Origin: an uncultured Clostridia bacterium
GTDB taxonomy: Bacteria > Bacillota > Clostridia > Oscillospirales > Ruminococcaceae
DNA length: 62,259 bases
Direction of reading: 5' to 3'
NCBI GenBank assembly: GCA_947589185.1
Contig: CANQCK010000009.1
Coordinates: 1 to 62,259 of the forward strand
The position numbers were made by a program, and so were the translations under genes. Under the pieces are notes generated by a model. It worked only from the letters and a program-made list of their open reading frames with translations, did not search any database and was not told where the DNA came from. Below, piece after piece: positions 18,691 to 27,639 of this stretch. The number at the start of each line of letters is the position of its first letter. Position 1 is the first letter of the stretch.

Positions 18691-20064
18691 TTACTTATCA
18701 AGTTCTCTCAAAACATACTCTATCTGAGCTTTTACGCTCTCGGGTGCAGGTCCTCCTGCCGACTTTCTCTGCATCACACAGGTATCCAAAGAAATAGCTT
18801 TATAGACATCTTCATCAAAGCTATCACTCAGCTTTTTATACTCGTTTATCGGCAGTGTTTCTAAAGTAACTCCGAGCTCTATACATCTTGCAACTAAAGT
18901 TCCCGTTATTTTATAAGCGTCTCTGAAAGGCATACCCTTTTTAACAAGATAGTCTGCACAGTCGGTCGCATTTATGAAACCCTTAGCCGCTGCGTTTCTC
19001 ATATTCTCTTTTATAACCGTCATTGTAGACAGCATTGGTATAAATGTGTTTATGCACAGCTTCACCGTATCTACAGCGTCAAATATAGCCTCCTTATCCT
19101 CCTGCATATCCTTGTCATAAGCAAGCGACAGGTTTTTCATCATAGAAAGCAAAGTATTCAAATCACCGTAAACACGGGCGGTTTTGCCCCTGATAAGCTC
19201 AGTAACGTCGGGGTTTTTCTTCTGCGGCATTATTGAAGAGCCTGTTGCGTAAGCATCGTCAAGCTCTACAAATTTAAACTCCCACGAACACCATAAAATA
19301 ATCTCCTCTGAAAAGCGAGACAAATGCATCATAAGTATTGAAATAGCACTCGCAAGCTCAATGCAGAAATCCCTGTCAGAAACTCCGTCAAGCGAGTTTT
19401 GAGTAATCCCGTCAAAGCCTAAAAGCTCACAAACTCTCTGCCTGTCTATCTTGTAGGTAGTACCTGCTAAAGCACCGCTTCCTAAAGGCATTTGGTTCAT
19501 TCTCTTATAGGTATCGTCAAGCCTGCCTATATCACGCAGGAGCATATTTGCATATGCCATAAGATGATGAGCAAAGGTTATCGGCTGTGCTCTCTGAAGA
19601 TGAGTATACCCCGGCATAACAGTTTCAAGATGCTCTTTTGCCATATCGGTTATGGCTCTTATCAGCCCGACAGTTATCTCTCTTATCTCTTTTATCTCAT
19701 CTAAAAGATACATCCTTATATCAAGTGCAACCTGATCGTTTCTTGAACGTGCAGTGTGAAGCCTTTTCCCTGCGTCGCCGACACGCTTAGTCAGTTCCGC
19801 CTCAATAAACATATGAATATCCTCAGCGTTCGGGTCAAACTCCAAAACTCCGTTATCAATATCGGCTAAAATGCCTTTCAGCCCGTCTATAATGACCTCG
19901 CTCTCGCTTTTGTCGATTATTCCGCACTCGCCTAGCATTGTTGCGTGGGCAATAGAACCCTTTATATCGTGACGGTACATTCTGGCGTCAAATTTTATAG
20001 ACGAATTGAAATCATTTACACGCTCGTCAATATCTTTTGAAAAACGTCCTGCCCACATAGGCAT
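18691..20064 (-). CDS. argH: Argininosuccinate lyase
   Basis: Splits argininosuccinate into arginine and fumarate, the last pathway step. The 457-residue protein opens with MWAGRFSKD and carries the superfamily signature GSSIMPQKKNPD and the catalytic region TGYTHLQ-like PGYTHLQRAQP. AAGGAGA precedes the ATG. A 113-base gap separates it from the upstream four-helix-bundle gene; the gap holds an 8-bp wobble-containing stem (GGGTGGCA/TGCTGCCC) that might attenuate transcription. Confidence 0.96.
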   Translation of the reverse strand: MPMWAGRFSKDIDERVNDFNSSIKFDARMYRHDIKGSIAHATMLGECGIIDKSESEVIIDGLKGILADIDNGVLEFDPNAEDIHMFIEAELTKRVGDAGKRLHTARSRNDQVALDIRMYLLDEIKEIREITVGLIRAITDMAKEHLETVMPGYTHLQRAQPITFAHHLMAYANMLLRDIGRLDDTYKRMNQMPLGSGALAGTTYKIDRQRVCELLGFDGITQNSLDGVSDRDFCIELASAISILMMHLSRFSEEIILWCSWEFKFVELDDAYATGSSIMPQKKNPDVTELIRGKTARVYGDLNTLLSMMKNLSLAYDKDMQEDKEAIFDAVDTVKLCINTFIPMLSTMTVIKENMRNAAAKGFINATDCADYLVKKGMPFRDAYKITGTLVARCIELGVTLETLPINEYKKLSDSFDEDVYKAISLDTCVMQRKSAGGPAPESVKAQIEYVLRELDK

Positions 20065-20152
20065 AGTAAATCTCTCCTTTAGAAAATTGCTTAAATTTAA
20101 ACTCCCTATAAAAACCTATAAGGGCAGCAAAAATGCCACCCCTTTTAATTAT

Positions 20153-20553
20153 ATAATTGATAGTTGACAATGGACAATTATTTCAAATTTAACTTTGTAG
20201 TCTTAACAATAGAAATCAGAATTTTAATAATTTCTATGCAATCCTTGTATATATTTTCAAATTGAGAAAATGTAATATATTTAGTTTCTTTTAGCAACCT
20301 TAACCAATAATCAGTTTCATATGCTTCTTTGAGAGCAATGTTTACCTTTGACAAAAAGTCTTTTTTACTTTGTGCCTGCTGAGCCTCAACAACATTAGCA
20401 CCTATACTAGTTCCACTTTTAAGAATTTGATTAGAAAGAACATATTCCTTCTTTTCGTTATGCAAATAGTTACATAGTTTAACTATTCTAACCGCAAAAT
20501 AGAAACTCTTATTTTCAATTAAATTATCCATTGTCCATTTCTCATTGTCCATT
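20153..20553. mobile_element. Probable inserted cassette with imperfect inverted ends between argG and argH
   Basis: The four-helix-bundle gene is bordered on the argH side by TTGACAATGGACAATTAT (20164-20181) and on the argG side by sequence that reads ATGGACAATGGATAAT in the opposite orientation, with a second ATGGACAATG right at the gene start. The shared TGGACAATKGAYAAT core forms imperfect inverted ends. This looks like a non-autonomous insert in an otherwise continuous argGH pair; no target-site duplication could be shown. Confidence 0.5.
20178..20552 (-). CDS. Four-helix bundle protein (23S rRNA intervening-sequence protein family)
   Basis: A 124-residue, all-helical protein of the S23/IVP family; the block LSNQILKSGTSIGANVVEAQ is typical of it. 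Members were first seen inside intervening sequences of 23S rRNA genes and are also found free in genomes; their biochemical function is not established, though related proteins (Avd) bind nucleic acids or reverse transcriptase. The ATG overlaps the argG stop codon in TAATG, so it is translationally coupled to argG. Having it inside an arginine operon is odd and suggests insertion. Confidence 0.85.
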   Translation of the reverse strand: MDNEKWTMDNLIENKSFYFAVRIVKLCNYLHNEKKEYVLSNQILKSGTSIGANVVEAQQAQSKKDFLSKVNIALKEAYETDYWLRLLKETKYITFSQFENIYKDCIEIIKILISIVKTTKLNLK

Positions 20554-21775
20554 ACTTTCTTTTTTGGTCCAACTTAGCCTTAACCTTAATAGGAAGTCCG
20601 AACAGATTGATAAAGCCTGCACTGTCAGCCTGATTGTAAACATTATCCTCGTCGAAGGTTGCGACCTCTTCGTCATACAATGTGTACGGTGACGTAACGC
20701 CTGCATTGATAATATTTCCCTTATATAGTTTTAACTTAACATCGCCTGTTACGGTTTTCTGCGTCTCGGTAACAAATGCAGAAAGTGCCTCTCTAAGAGG
20801 TGTGTACCACTGGCCGTTATAAACAATGTCAGCGAATTTTATACCGATATACTGCTTCATTCTTGCAGTTTCTTTGTCTATAGTGATAGTCTCCAAAACA
20901 TCGTGAGCATGATAAAGAATCGTTCCGCCCGGAGTTTCATATACACCTCTTGACTTCATTCCGACCAAACGGTTTTCAACTAAATCAGCAAGACCGATAC
21001 CGTTTTCTCCGCCCAGCTTGTTTAGCGTTTTGACAATGTCAACACCCTTCATTTCTTTTCCGTCAATAGCAGTAGGAATACCCTTCTCAAAGTGAATCGT
21101 CACATAAGTAGGCTTATCAGGTGCCTGAAGCGGGGAAACTCCCATCTCTAAGAAGCCTTCCTTTTCATACTGTGGCTCGTTTGCAGGGTCCTCTAGGTCA
21201 AGACCTTCGTGTGAAAGATGCCATAGGTTCTTATCCTTTGAATAGTTTGTCTCTCTGTTTATTTTAAGAGGTATATTATGTGCCTCTGCATATTCTATCT
21301 CCTGCTCACGGGACTTCAGATCCCAAATTCTCCAAGGTGCGATAATCTCCATATCAGGAGCAAAAGCTTTTATAGCAAGCTCAAATCTGACCTGGTCATT
21401 GCCCTTTCCTGTACAGCCGTGACAAATAGCGTCAGCACCCTCTTTTATTGCAATTTCTGCAATTCTCTTTGCAATGATAGGTCTTGCAAATGAAGTTCCG
21501 AGCAAGTATCTGTTTTCATAAACAGCTCCTGCCTGAACAGTCGGGAATACATAATCCTCTACAAATTCATCGTTCAGATCCTCAATATAAAGCTTAGACG
21601 CACCCGTCTTTATAGCTTTTTCCTCAAGACCGTCTAACTCTGTTCCCTGTCCGACGTCGCCGGATACTGCAATAACCTCGCAGTTGTTGTAATTTTCCTT
21701 TAACCACGCAATAATTATAGATGTGTCAAGTCCGCCCGAATAAGCTAAAACTACCTTTTTAATTTCTTTTGCCAT
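20552..21775 (-). CDS. argG: Argininosuccinate synthase
   Basis: Joins citrulline and aspartate with ATP use. The 407-residue enzyme has the ATP pyrophosphatase loop AYSGGLDTS near residue 10-18, [13 protein letters not shown] and the NREINYSK-like [13 protein letters not shown] segment. The ATG at 21775 is chosen because GGAGG is 8 bases upstream; an in-frame ATG five codons earlier is not needed. It is the first gene of the arginine operon and directly follows the promoter at 21812-21839. Confidence 0.96.
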   Translation of the reverse strand: MAKEIKKVVLAYSGGLDTSIIIAWLKENYNNCEVIAVSGDVGQGTELDGLEEKAIKTGASKLYIEDLNDEFVEDYVFPTVQAGAVYENRYLLGTSFARPIIAKRIAEIAIKEGADAICHGCTGKGNDQVRFELAIKAFAPDMEIIAPWRIWDLKSREQEIEYAEAHNIPLKINRETNYSKDKNLWHLSHEGLDLEDPANEPQYEKEGFLEMGVSPLQAPDKPTYVTIHFEKGIPTAIDGKEMKGVDIVKTLNKLGGENGIGLADLVENRLVGMKSRGVYETPGGTILYHAHDVLETITIDKETARMKQYIGIKFADIVYNGQWYTPLREALSAFVTETQKTVTGDVKLKLYKGNIINAGVTSPYTLYDEEVATFDEDNVYNQADSAGFINLFGLPIKVKAKLDQKRK

Positions 21776-21811
21776 AATATTATCCTCCAATAAATTTTTA
21801 TGCTTGTGTTA

Positions 21812-21839
21812 ATTATACACAAAAGTTTGGTAATGTCAA
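21812..21839 (-). promoter_or_regulatory. Promoter of the arginine operon
   Basis: TTGACA, 16 bases, TATAAT on the minus strand, both hexamers perfect. The transcript would begin near 21805, about 30 bases before the argG ATG. Confidence 0.85.
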
Positions 21840-21842
21840 GTG

Positions 21843-21946
21843 TTTTATGCAAATTTTTTATGATTTTTTGCATATTTATCAGTTATATGCATAAATTTTG
21901 CATATATACACGAATATTATGTATATTTATTCATTATGCTTTTGAA
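21843..21946 (-). promoter_or_regulatory. TGCATA-rich candidate ARG-box region
   Basis: Upstream of the argG promoter, TGCATA/TATGCA-type half sites recur at least five times in about 100 bases. The clearest is the inverted repeat ATATGCA-TAAATTT-TGCATAT at 21885-21905, and another TATGCA lies next to the -35. This resembles ArgR/AhrC operators (TGNAT-N-ATNCA), but the spacing is not exact, so the assignment is tentative. No argR gene is in the window. Confidence 0.5.
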
Positions 21947-22118
21947 ATTTTTCCTTTTGCTTTCTTTTTGCTTTTATATTCAATACTACTGCAATAACTC
22001 CCAGAACAATAGCTGCCCATGTAAATAAATCATATTTGAATGAAACTATGATAGCAATAATAGTGAGAACATCAAATGAAATCGCTGTGACTGCCAGCTT
22101 GTTCTGAACTTTCTTCAT
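21927..22118 (-). CDS. Small two-helix membrane protein
   Basis: A 63-residue protein with two hydrophobic segments (about residues 8-27 and 33-49) and a strongly basic tail (KAKRKQKEKFQKHNE). The start at 22118 has CGGAG 8 bases upstream. I do not recognise a family. It is monocistronic and ends inside the region rich in TGCATA half sites upstream of argG. Confidence 0.6.
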   Translation of the reverse strand: MKKVQNKLAVTAISFDVLTIIAIIVSFKYDLFTWAAIVLGVIAVVLNIKAKRKQKEKFQKHNE

Positions 22119-22269
22119 AATAAATCTCCGTTCTGAATATTTTCTATATATAAACATCTATACAATGAAACTGAAGTTTTTTCAATTAATGGCTATTTTA
22201 TCATATTTTCATCACTTTGTCTATATATAAATAGCTTTATAATATAATAATCAAGGTGATATTTATACC

Positions 22270-22298
22270 TTGAAAATCATATCTTAATGATATATAAT
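22270..22298 (+). promoter_or_regulatory. Promoter of the flavin reductase gene
   Basis: TTGAAA, 17 bases, TATAAT; the transcript would start about 55 bases before the ATG at 22357. Confidence 0.75.
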
Positions 22299-22356
22299 AT
22301 TAGAGGTTAGATAAAGAAAAAGTCTCGAATCTTAATATCTGGTAGGGGGAAATATT

Positions 22357-22866
22357 ATGGCACTTAAAGAAATTGACATCAAATCATTGGAGAATCTCAA
22401 TCCTTTTGCAAAGATTGCAGACGACTGGTTCTTGGTTACCGCTGGAGATGAGAGCGGATACAATATGATGACCGCTTCATGGGGAAGTATCGGAACAATG
22501 TGGGGAAAAAGCGTTGCTGTTACAGTTATACGGCCGCAGAGGTATACTAAAGAATTTGTTGATAAAAACGACTATTTTTCTATATCATTTTTAAAAGACG
22601 GCAATAAAGACAAGCTAAACTTTTGCGGTACAAAAAGCGGAAGAGATTTCGATAAAGCAAAAGAAACAGGACTCACTCCGATATTTATAGACAACACTGC
22701 TTCTTTTGAGCAGGCAGAGCTGATTCTTATATGCAGAAAAGTATTTGCACAGGATATTGACCCTGAGTGTTTTCTTGATAAAACGCTTATTAACAGATGG
22801 TATCCTGAAAAAGACTTTCACACAGCTTATGTGGGAGAAGTGGTTAAAGCTTATCTTAATGTTTGA
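22357..22866 (+). CDS. Flavin reductase-like (FMN-binding split barrel) protein
   Basis: A 169-residue protein of the flavin reductase/flavoredoxin-like family. The N-terminal half has the FMN-binding pattern NMMTASWGSIGTMWGKSVAVTVIRP. Such proteins bind FMN and pass electrons in anaerobes, often with unknown partners. It is preceded by a good promoter and GTAGGGGGAAATATT before the ATG. It stands alone, so there is no context for the redox partner. Confidence 0.85.
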   Translation: MALKEIDIKSLENLNPFAKIADDWFLVTAGDESGYNMMTASWGSIGTMWGKSVAVTVIRPQRYTKEFVDKNDYFSISFLKDGNKDKLNFCGTKSGRDFDKAKETGLTPIFIDNTASFEQAELILICRKVFAQDIDPECFLDKTLINRWYPEKDFHTAYVGEVVKAYLNV

Positions 22867-22973
22867 TATGATTTGACAGAAATAAATAGAAATTATTTAA
22901 TAAAAGGTTTGTATTTTTCAAATTTCAGTTGTATAGAAAATCAAAAAACAGAATTAAATTTGCTTTTTTAGTA

Positions 22974-23002
22974 TTGTAATTAATGTAATATTGATGTATA
23001 AT
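22974..23002 (+). promoter_or_regulatory. Promoter of the L,D-transpeptidase gene
   Basis: TTGTAA, 17 bases, TATAAT, about 65 bases upstream of the ATG at 23071. Confidence 0.7.
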
Positions 23003-23070
23003 ATATTTAAACTATACGTGTAGAATTACAGATAAAAAGCAGATATAAATTTTAAGAAAGGAAAATACAG

Positions 23071-24888
23071 ATGAGCAAAGATTTTGATAGAGATGATAAC
23101 AGCAAAATATCCTCAGATTATGATGTTGAAAAAATAATTGCCGAAGTAAACAAAACGACAAAGCAAAATAAAGACGCTTATTCAACGGCTTTAAAAACGG
23201 CTAACGCTTCGCAAAACGAATCTCCATATAGTTCTGACCGCAAATCAAAGACTGATATTATAAACCAGATCAATAAAAGTCTTGAAAACAGCGAAGCTGA
23301 TTTCGATAAAACTAATCAAAGAAAAAATAATTCAAGTCAAAACAACAATTTTTCCGGTAATGCTACTGCCGGTTTGCAAAGAGAAATCGAACGGGATACA
23401 AGATATAACGAGCTTAGAAATATAAAAGTTAACAGCCATAAAGGCAGAAATGCCGTTTTGTTTGTGTTCGGGCTTGTGATAATTCTTTTGATCGGAGCAT
23501 ACATCGTCGGATATATGATGACAAAGGACAGCTTTCTTCCTAACACATTTGTAAACGGAACTTCGATCGGAGGAATGAACGTAAGCGAAGCTACAGAGTC
23601 TGTTCATAACAATAAAGCCGTTGACAAACTTGTTTTAGAAAAGCTGAATGGTGAAACTATTACCATTGATTATTCTAAAATTGATTATACATACTCTACT
23701 GCTGATGAACTTGATAATATAATGAATCAGGAAAACAAGACGTTATGGTTTGTAAATCTATTAAAAAAGTCTGATTTTACAATTTCAATGAAAGGCTCAT
23801 ATTCAGAGGATAAGCTCAAAGACGTTATAGAAAATGCGAGCTTTGGCGTCACTCCGTCAAAAAACGCTAAAATTGTAATGAAAGATGACGGTTTTGTTAT
23901 AGAACCTGAGGTTCAGGGAGATATAGTTGACACTGAAAAAGTCTTTGCAGCTGCAAAAGAGGCTGTAAACAACGGAACTGAAAAAATCAATCTGCTTGAT
24001 GCAGACTGTTATAAAAAACCGACCGTAGTTTCAAGCGATCTTCAGGAAAGGCTGGAGGATCTTAACAAGGTTTTTAATTTAGAGGTCAAATTGGATTTTG
24101 ATTACACAACTGAAAATTTGACCTATGATGTATTCAAAAATTGGGTTACGATCAAAAAAGACGGAAGCTATACGATAGATCAGGAGTCCGTCTGGGAATG
24201 GGTAAATTCGATAAGAAGTAAATATGACACACTTAACAAAACAAGAAAATTCAAGTCAACTCTTCAGGGCACTGTAAAAATCAAAGCCCAAAGAGGTGCC
24301 GACGGAAGGTTTGACGGTATTTTCGGGTATTTTCTTGACGCAGATAAAACTGCCGAAGCAATATGCAAGGCTCTTAAAAAGGGTGAAAATACAACTATTG
24401 ACCCAATTTACTGGACGAACGGCGGATATACATATGATACACAAGGAAAAGTTAAGCGTTCTGCAAATGACGAAAAAAAGGTTATAAACGACATTTCACA
24501 GCTTAATACATATATAGAAGTCGACCTTACAAATCAAACGCTCTGGTATTATAAAAACGGCAAGGTAAAACATAAATGCGGAGTCGTTTCGGGAAAGCCC
24601 ACCAAAGAGAGAATGACCTACCCTGGAATTTATCAGCTTTGGATGAAGGAAAGAAACAAAACTATGAAGGGCAGAACCTCAGAGGGTTCGTATGAATCTA
24701 ACTGCTCTTACTGGAACTATATAAGTCAAAACAGCATAGGTATTCACGACGCTACATGGCAGTCTTCCTTTGGAGGAGACAGATATAAATACTACGGTTC
24801 TCACGGCTGTGTAGGTATTTCACTAAGCGACGCTCAGTATATTTATGAAAATGTACCCTTAGGTACTGTTGTTATAATGTTCTATTAA
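23071..24888 (+). CDS. Membrane-anchored L,D-transpeptidase with peptidoglycan-binding region
   Basis: A 605-residue cell-wall enzyme. Residues 1-125 are polar, Asn/Lys-rich and cytosolic; residues 128-150 form one transmembrane helix; then come two PG_binding_4-like regions (PF12229 type), and a C-terminal YkuD domain. The catalytic pattern is intact: His559 in GIHDATW and SHGCVGIS with Cys580. The enzyme makes 3-3 peptidoglycan cross-links or attaches groups to the wall on the outer face. AAGGAAA precedes the ATG. It is monocistronic. A long, low-complexity cytosolic tail of this size is common in clostridial members. Confidence 0.92.
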   Translation: MSKDFDRDDNSKISSDYDVEKIIAEVNKTTKQNKDAYSTALKTANASQNESPYSSDRKSKTDIINQINKSLENSEADFDKTNQRKNNSSQNNNFSGNATAGLQREIERDTRYNELRNIKVNSHKGRNAVLFVFGLVIILLIGAYIVGYMMTKDSFLPNTFVNGTSIGGMNVSEATESVHNNKAVDKLVLEKLNGETITIDYSKIDYTYSTADELDNIMNQENKTLWFVNLLKKSDFTISMKGSYSEDKLKDVIENASFGVTPSKNAKIVMKDDGFVIEPEVQGDIVDTEKVFAAAKEAVNNGTEKINLLDADCYKKPTVVSSDLQERLEDLNKVFNLEVKLDFDYTTENLTYDVFKNWVTIKKDGSYTIDQESVWEWVNSIRSKYDTLNKTRKFKSTLQGTVKIKAQRGADGRFDGIFGYFLDADKTAEAICKALKKGENTTIDPIYWTNGGYTYDTQGKVKRSANDEKKVINDISQLNTYIEVDLTNQTLWYYKNGKVKHKCGVVSGKPTKERMTYPGIYQLWMKERNKTMKGRTSEGSYESNCSYWNYISQNSIGIHDATWQSSFGGDRYKYYGSHGCVGISLSDAQYIYENVPLGTVVIMFY

Positions 24889-24912
24889 TAGAATAAGGCT
24901 TCTGCATTATGT

Positions 24913-25080
24913 TATGCACCCCAAAAGTTAGACACTTATTGAGGTGCATAATTTTTATGGGTAAAACAGTATGAAATAACAAAGTATATAGTGCAGAATT
25001 TAAAATAAGTGTTATGATTGATATGTGGGAACGCAAATTCTTGGAAGAAGGAGCCTAAGGTCTAATGAAAAAAGACAATA
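24913..25080 (+). mobile_element. Remnant of an IS3-family (IS150-group) element
   Basis: The left end TGCACCCCAAAAGTTAGACA resembles the terminal repeat of IS150-like elements; here it also folds as TATGCACC/GGTGCATA. Downstream, one frame reads NKVYSAEFKISVMIDM and runs without frameshift into WERKFLEEGA, stop, GLM. These are two fragments of an OrfA transposase joined by an internal deletion, with one stop codon. No other part of the transposase and no right end were found. Confidence 0.7.
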
Positions 25081-25090
25081 AAGCTAAAAG

Positions 25091-25121
25091 GAAAGAGTTC
25101 AGTACAATACCGAACTCTTTC
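25091..25121 (+). terminator. Hairpin between IS remnant and BspA-like gene
   Basis: GAAAGAGTTC and GAACTCTTTC pair perfectly around AGTACAATACC. The T-run is short on both strands, so it may act in either direction or be part of the IS remnant. Confidence 0.5.
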
Positions 25122-25201
25122 TCAAACAATTAATATTATTTTTGTCTAAACCTTGAGATTCACATGCCAACCGTTCTTATATTTTATCCTAATTTATTTT
25201 C

Positions 25202-27229
25202 TCACTTAGTCTTTTTCTTAACAACCTTGCTCCACTTACCGTAACTTGTATTGCCTTTTACAGTCTTATAGGCTCTGACTTTTACATAGTACTTTTTCTT
25301 TGATTTCAACCTCTTTAATGTTACCTTGTTTTTCTTTACCTTAACCGTTTTCTTGCCTTTTGTGAATTTATTATTTTTAGCATACATTACTTCATAACCT
25401 GTTGCTCCGCTGACCTTTTTCCACTTTACATTCAGTTTCTTTTTCTTAGCGGTCAGCTTAACTGCTTTTACTTTGGCGGGTTTTGGGGCGGTTACTTTGG
25501 TTGTGCTTGGGGTTGTCTTTGCCTTGTTTACCGGGTTGACGGTTTGATTTGGTTTGGTTGAGTTGTTATTTGGTTTATTGCTTTGATTATTGTTTGGGTT
25601 TTGAGTTGGAGGTTGCTTAGGAGGCTTTACATCTGAACCTGATAATAGCTCATATTCAAAATCGTTCTCTATTGCATATTGTTCACCTGCTGTGCCTGCA
25701 TAACAATATATTTTAAAATTACTTAACTTGTAAAATCCAGCAAAATCAAAAACATATCCAAACGCACGTTCACCTATAAGTATTACTCTTTCTGGTATAG
25801 TTACGCTTATTAAAGAACCACAACAAAATGCATTATAACCAATACTTGTTACACTGTTAGGTATTGTTATATTTGTTATACTATCACAATACATAAATGC
25901 ACAATTTCCAATATCTCTTACATTATTTCCTATTGTTACATTTGATAAATTAGTACAAGATTCAAACGCATATTCTCCAATACTTGTTACACTGTTAGGT
26001 ATTGTTACACTTGATAAACTCGTACATTCATTAAATGCATACTCTCCAATATATATTACATTATTTCCTATTGTTACATTTGTTAAATTATTGCAAGAAA
26101 GAAATGCATCGTTTCCAATACTTATCACGCTATTTGGTATTGTATATATTGTTTGTATTTTACCTCTTGGATATTGTATCAGTTCTGTTTGTTCATAATT
26201 AAACAAAACACCGTCTTGAGATGAATAATACTCATTACTTGGATCAACATTTATTTCTAATAAACTATCACATCGAATAAACGCATAAACTCCAATACTT
26301 GTAACGCTATTTCCTATTTTAACACTTATTAAACTTTTACAATCACTAAACGCACCATCTCCAACACTTGTTACGCTGTCTGGAATCATTATGCTTGTTA
26401 AATTATGGCAATACTGAAATGCATTAACTCCAATATTCGCTACACTATTTCCTATAGTTACACTAATTAAATTCCCACAATTCCAAAATGCACTGTCCTC
26501 AATCTTTATTACGCTATTTGGTATTATATAATCTGTTTGTGTTTTACCTGATAGATATTTAATAAGCTCTGTTTTATCAATATTAAATAAAACTCCATCT
26601 TCAGATGAATAGTAATTATTATTAGCATCAACATTTATTTCTGTTAAACTTTCACAACCACCAAACGCATTATATCCAATACTTGTTACACTGTCTGGTA
26701 TTATTACGCTTGTTAAACTGTCACAACCATAAAACGCCCAATCACCAATGCTTGTTACGCTGTTTGATATTGTTACACTTGTTAAACCGCCACAATTAGT
26801 AAACGCATTATCCCCAATGCTTTTTACACTATTTGGTATTGTTACGCTTGTTAAGCTATTACAATAATCAAATGCATTATTTCCGATGTTTATTATACTA
26901 TCGGGTATTGTTACGCTCATTAAATAGTTACAATCATCAAAAGCATAAGCTCCAATGCTTGTTACTCCACTTTGAATTTCAACTTTTGTAATATATTCAT
27001 GATAATTATACCAATAGGAATAAACATAATCATCAAAGTTATCCATATCACCTGTTCCCGAAATCGTGAGTATACCTGTGTTTGTATCAAGCGACCATGT
27101 AACATTATCAACATTATCACCACACGAACCACTGTATGTCTCCGCTGAAGCCGTCACCGCCGGCAAAACCCCTGCCAAACTAACTGCCATTACCAATACT
27201 GTCAATAAATTTAGTAATCTTTTTGTCAT
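25202..27229 (-). CDS. BspA-like leucine-rich-repeat secreted protein with lysine-rich Fn3-like tail
   Basis: A 675-residue exported protein. Residues 1-30 are a signal peptide ending in ASAETYSG. About residues 60-520 are BspA-type LRR_5 repeats (NSVTSIGxxAFxxCxxLTSVTIPNSV). Then comes a proline/asparagine linker (about 535-590) and a very basic C-terminal domain of about 85 residues with the fibronectin-III-like pattern VKWKKVSGATGYEVMY...KKYYVKVRAY. The YD-repeat protein at 49.8-51.0 kb ends in a domain of the same kind. Likely surface adhesion or substrate binding. GGGAGG precedes the ATG. Base use is AT-richer than the neighbouring housekeeping genes. Divergent from an XRE regulator. Confidence 0.9.
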   Translation of the reverse strand: MTKRLLNLLTVLVMAVSLAGVLPAVTASAETYSGSCGDNVDNVTWSLDTNTGILTISGTGDMDNFDDYVYSYWYNYHEYITKVEIQSGVTSIGAYAFDDCNYLMSVTIPDSIINIGNNAFDYCNSLTSVTIPNSVKSIGDNAFTNCGGLTSVTISNSVTSIGDWAFYGCDSLTSVIIPDSVTSIGYNAFGGCESLTEINVDANNNYYSSEDGVLFNIDKTELIKYLSGKTQTDYIIPNSVIKIEDSAFWNCGNLISVTIGNSVANIGVNAFQYCHNLTSIMIPDSVTSVGDGAFSDCKSLISVKIGNSVTSIGVYAFIRCDSLLEINVDPSNEYYSSQDGVLFNYEQTELIQYPRGKIQTIYTIPNSVISIGNDAFLSCNNLTNVTIGNNVIYIGEYAFNECTSLSSVTIPNSVTSIGEYAFESCTNLSNVTIGNNVRDIGNCAFMYCDSITNITIPNSVTSIGYNAFCCGSLISVTIPERVILIGERAFGYVFDFAGFYKLSNFKIYCYAGTAGEQYAIENDFEYELLSGSDVKPPKQPPTQNPNNNQSNKPNNNSTKPNQTVNPVNKAKTTPSTTKVTAPKPAKVKAVKLTAKKKKLNVKWKKVSGATGYEVMYAKNNKFTKGKKTVKVKKNKVTLKRLKSKKKYYVKVRAYKTVKGNTSYGKWSKVVKKKTK

Positions 27230-27255
27230 AATAGACCTCCCTAAAAATATTTATT

Positions 27256-27285
27256 TTTTACTATTCATATTCATAAATAGTAAAA
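27256..27285. repeat. Inverted repeat in the BspA leader/promoter region
   Basis: TTTTACTATT, a 10-base spacer CATATTCATA, and AATAGTAAAA form perfect 10-bp arms. It lies between the BspA-like start and the XRE operators and could be an operator or an mRNA hairpin. Confidence 0.55.
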
Positions 27286-27300
27286 CAATAATAGTATTGT

Positions 27301-27345
27301 AACCTGTTTCAGGTTAAATGTCAATACCCTGTTTCAGGTTATAAT
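27301..27345 (+). promoter_or_regulatory. Two XRE-type operators over the regulator's promoter
   Basis: AACCTGTTTCAGGTT (27301-27315) is a perfect dyad and ACCCTGTTTCAGGTT (27326-27340) a near copy, 25 bases apart. The second abuts a TATAAT at 27340-27345, so a bound repressor would cover the promoter of the XRE gene and sit close to the divergent BspA promoter region. Confidence 0.75.
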
Positions 27346-27368
27346 ATAATTATTCCGAGGTGAGGAAT

Positions 27369-27617
27369 ATGTATAAAAGAATACGTGATTTACGTGAGGA
27401 TCACGACCTCACACAGAAGCAAATTGCGGAAATTCTCAATATGTCACAGACGGGATATTCCAAGTATGAAACAGGCGAAAATGATTTGCCGACAGTAGTT
27501 TTGATAAAGCTCGCAGAATATTACAATACAAGTATTGATTATCTTTTAAACAGAACCAATGTTTTAAAGCCTTATCCAAAAATAAAAGCAGAAAACAAAA
27601 CGGCTGACACAGAATAA
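27369..27617 (+). CDS. XRE-family helix-turn-helix regulator
   Basis: An 82-residue DNA-binding protein. Residues 3-60 are a Cro/C1-type HTH (LREDHDLTQKQIAEILNMSQTGYSKYETGENDLP), followed by a short polar tail. The ATG at 27369 is preferred over a GTG three codons earlier because GAGGTGAGG lies at the right distance. Two dyads of the type CCTGTTTCAGG lie over its own promoter, so autoregulation is likely. It is divergent from the BspA-like gene, which may be a second target. Confidence 0.88.
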   Translation: MYKRIRDLREDHDLTQKQIAEILNMSQTGYSKYETGENDLPTVVLIKLAEYYNTSIDYLLNRTNVLKPYPKIKAENKTADTE

Positions 27618-27635
27618 TGTGCCAGCCATTTTATT
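27602..27635. terminator. Bidirectional terminator between XRE gene and purA
   Basis: GGCTGACAC and GTGCCAGCC pair (one mismatch) and are followed by ATTTTATTAT on the plus strand; on the minus strand the stem is followed by GTTTTG. It overlaps the end of the XRE gene. Confidence 0.75.
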
Positions 27636-27639
27636 ATAC

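Noticed and set aside
20065-20177. T-box or riboswitch between the four-helix gene and argH
   Set aside because: There is one short stem with wobble pairs, but no specifier-loop or T-box sequence and no recognised riboswitch consensus.
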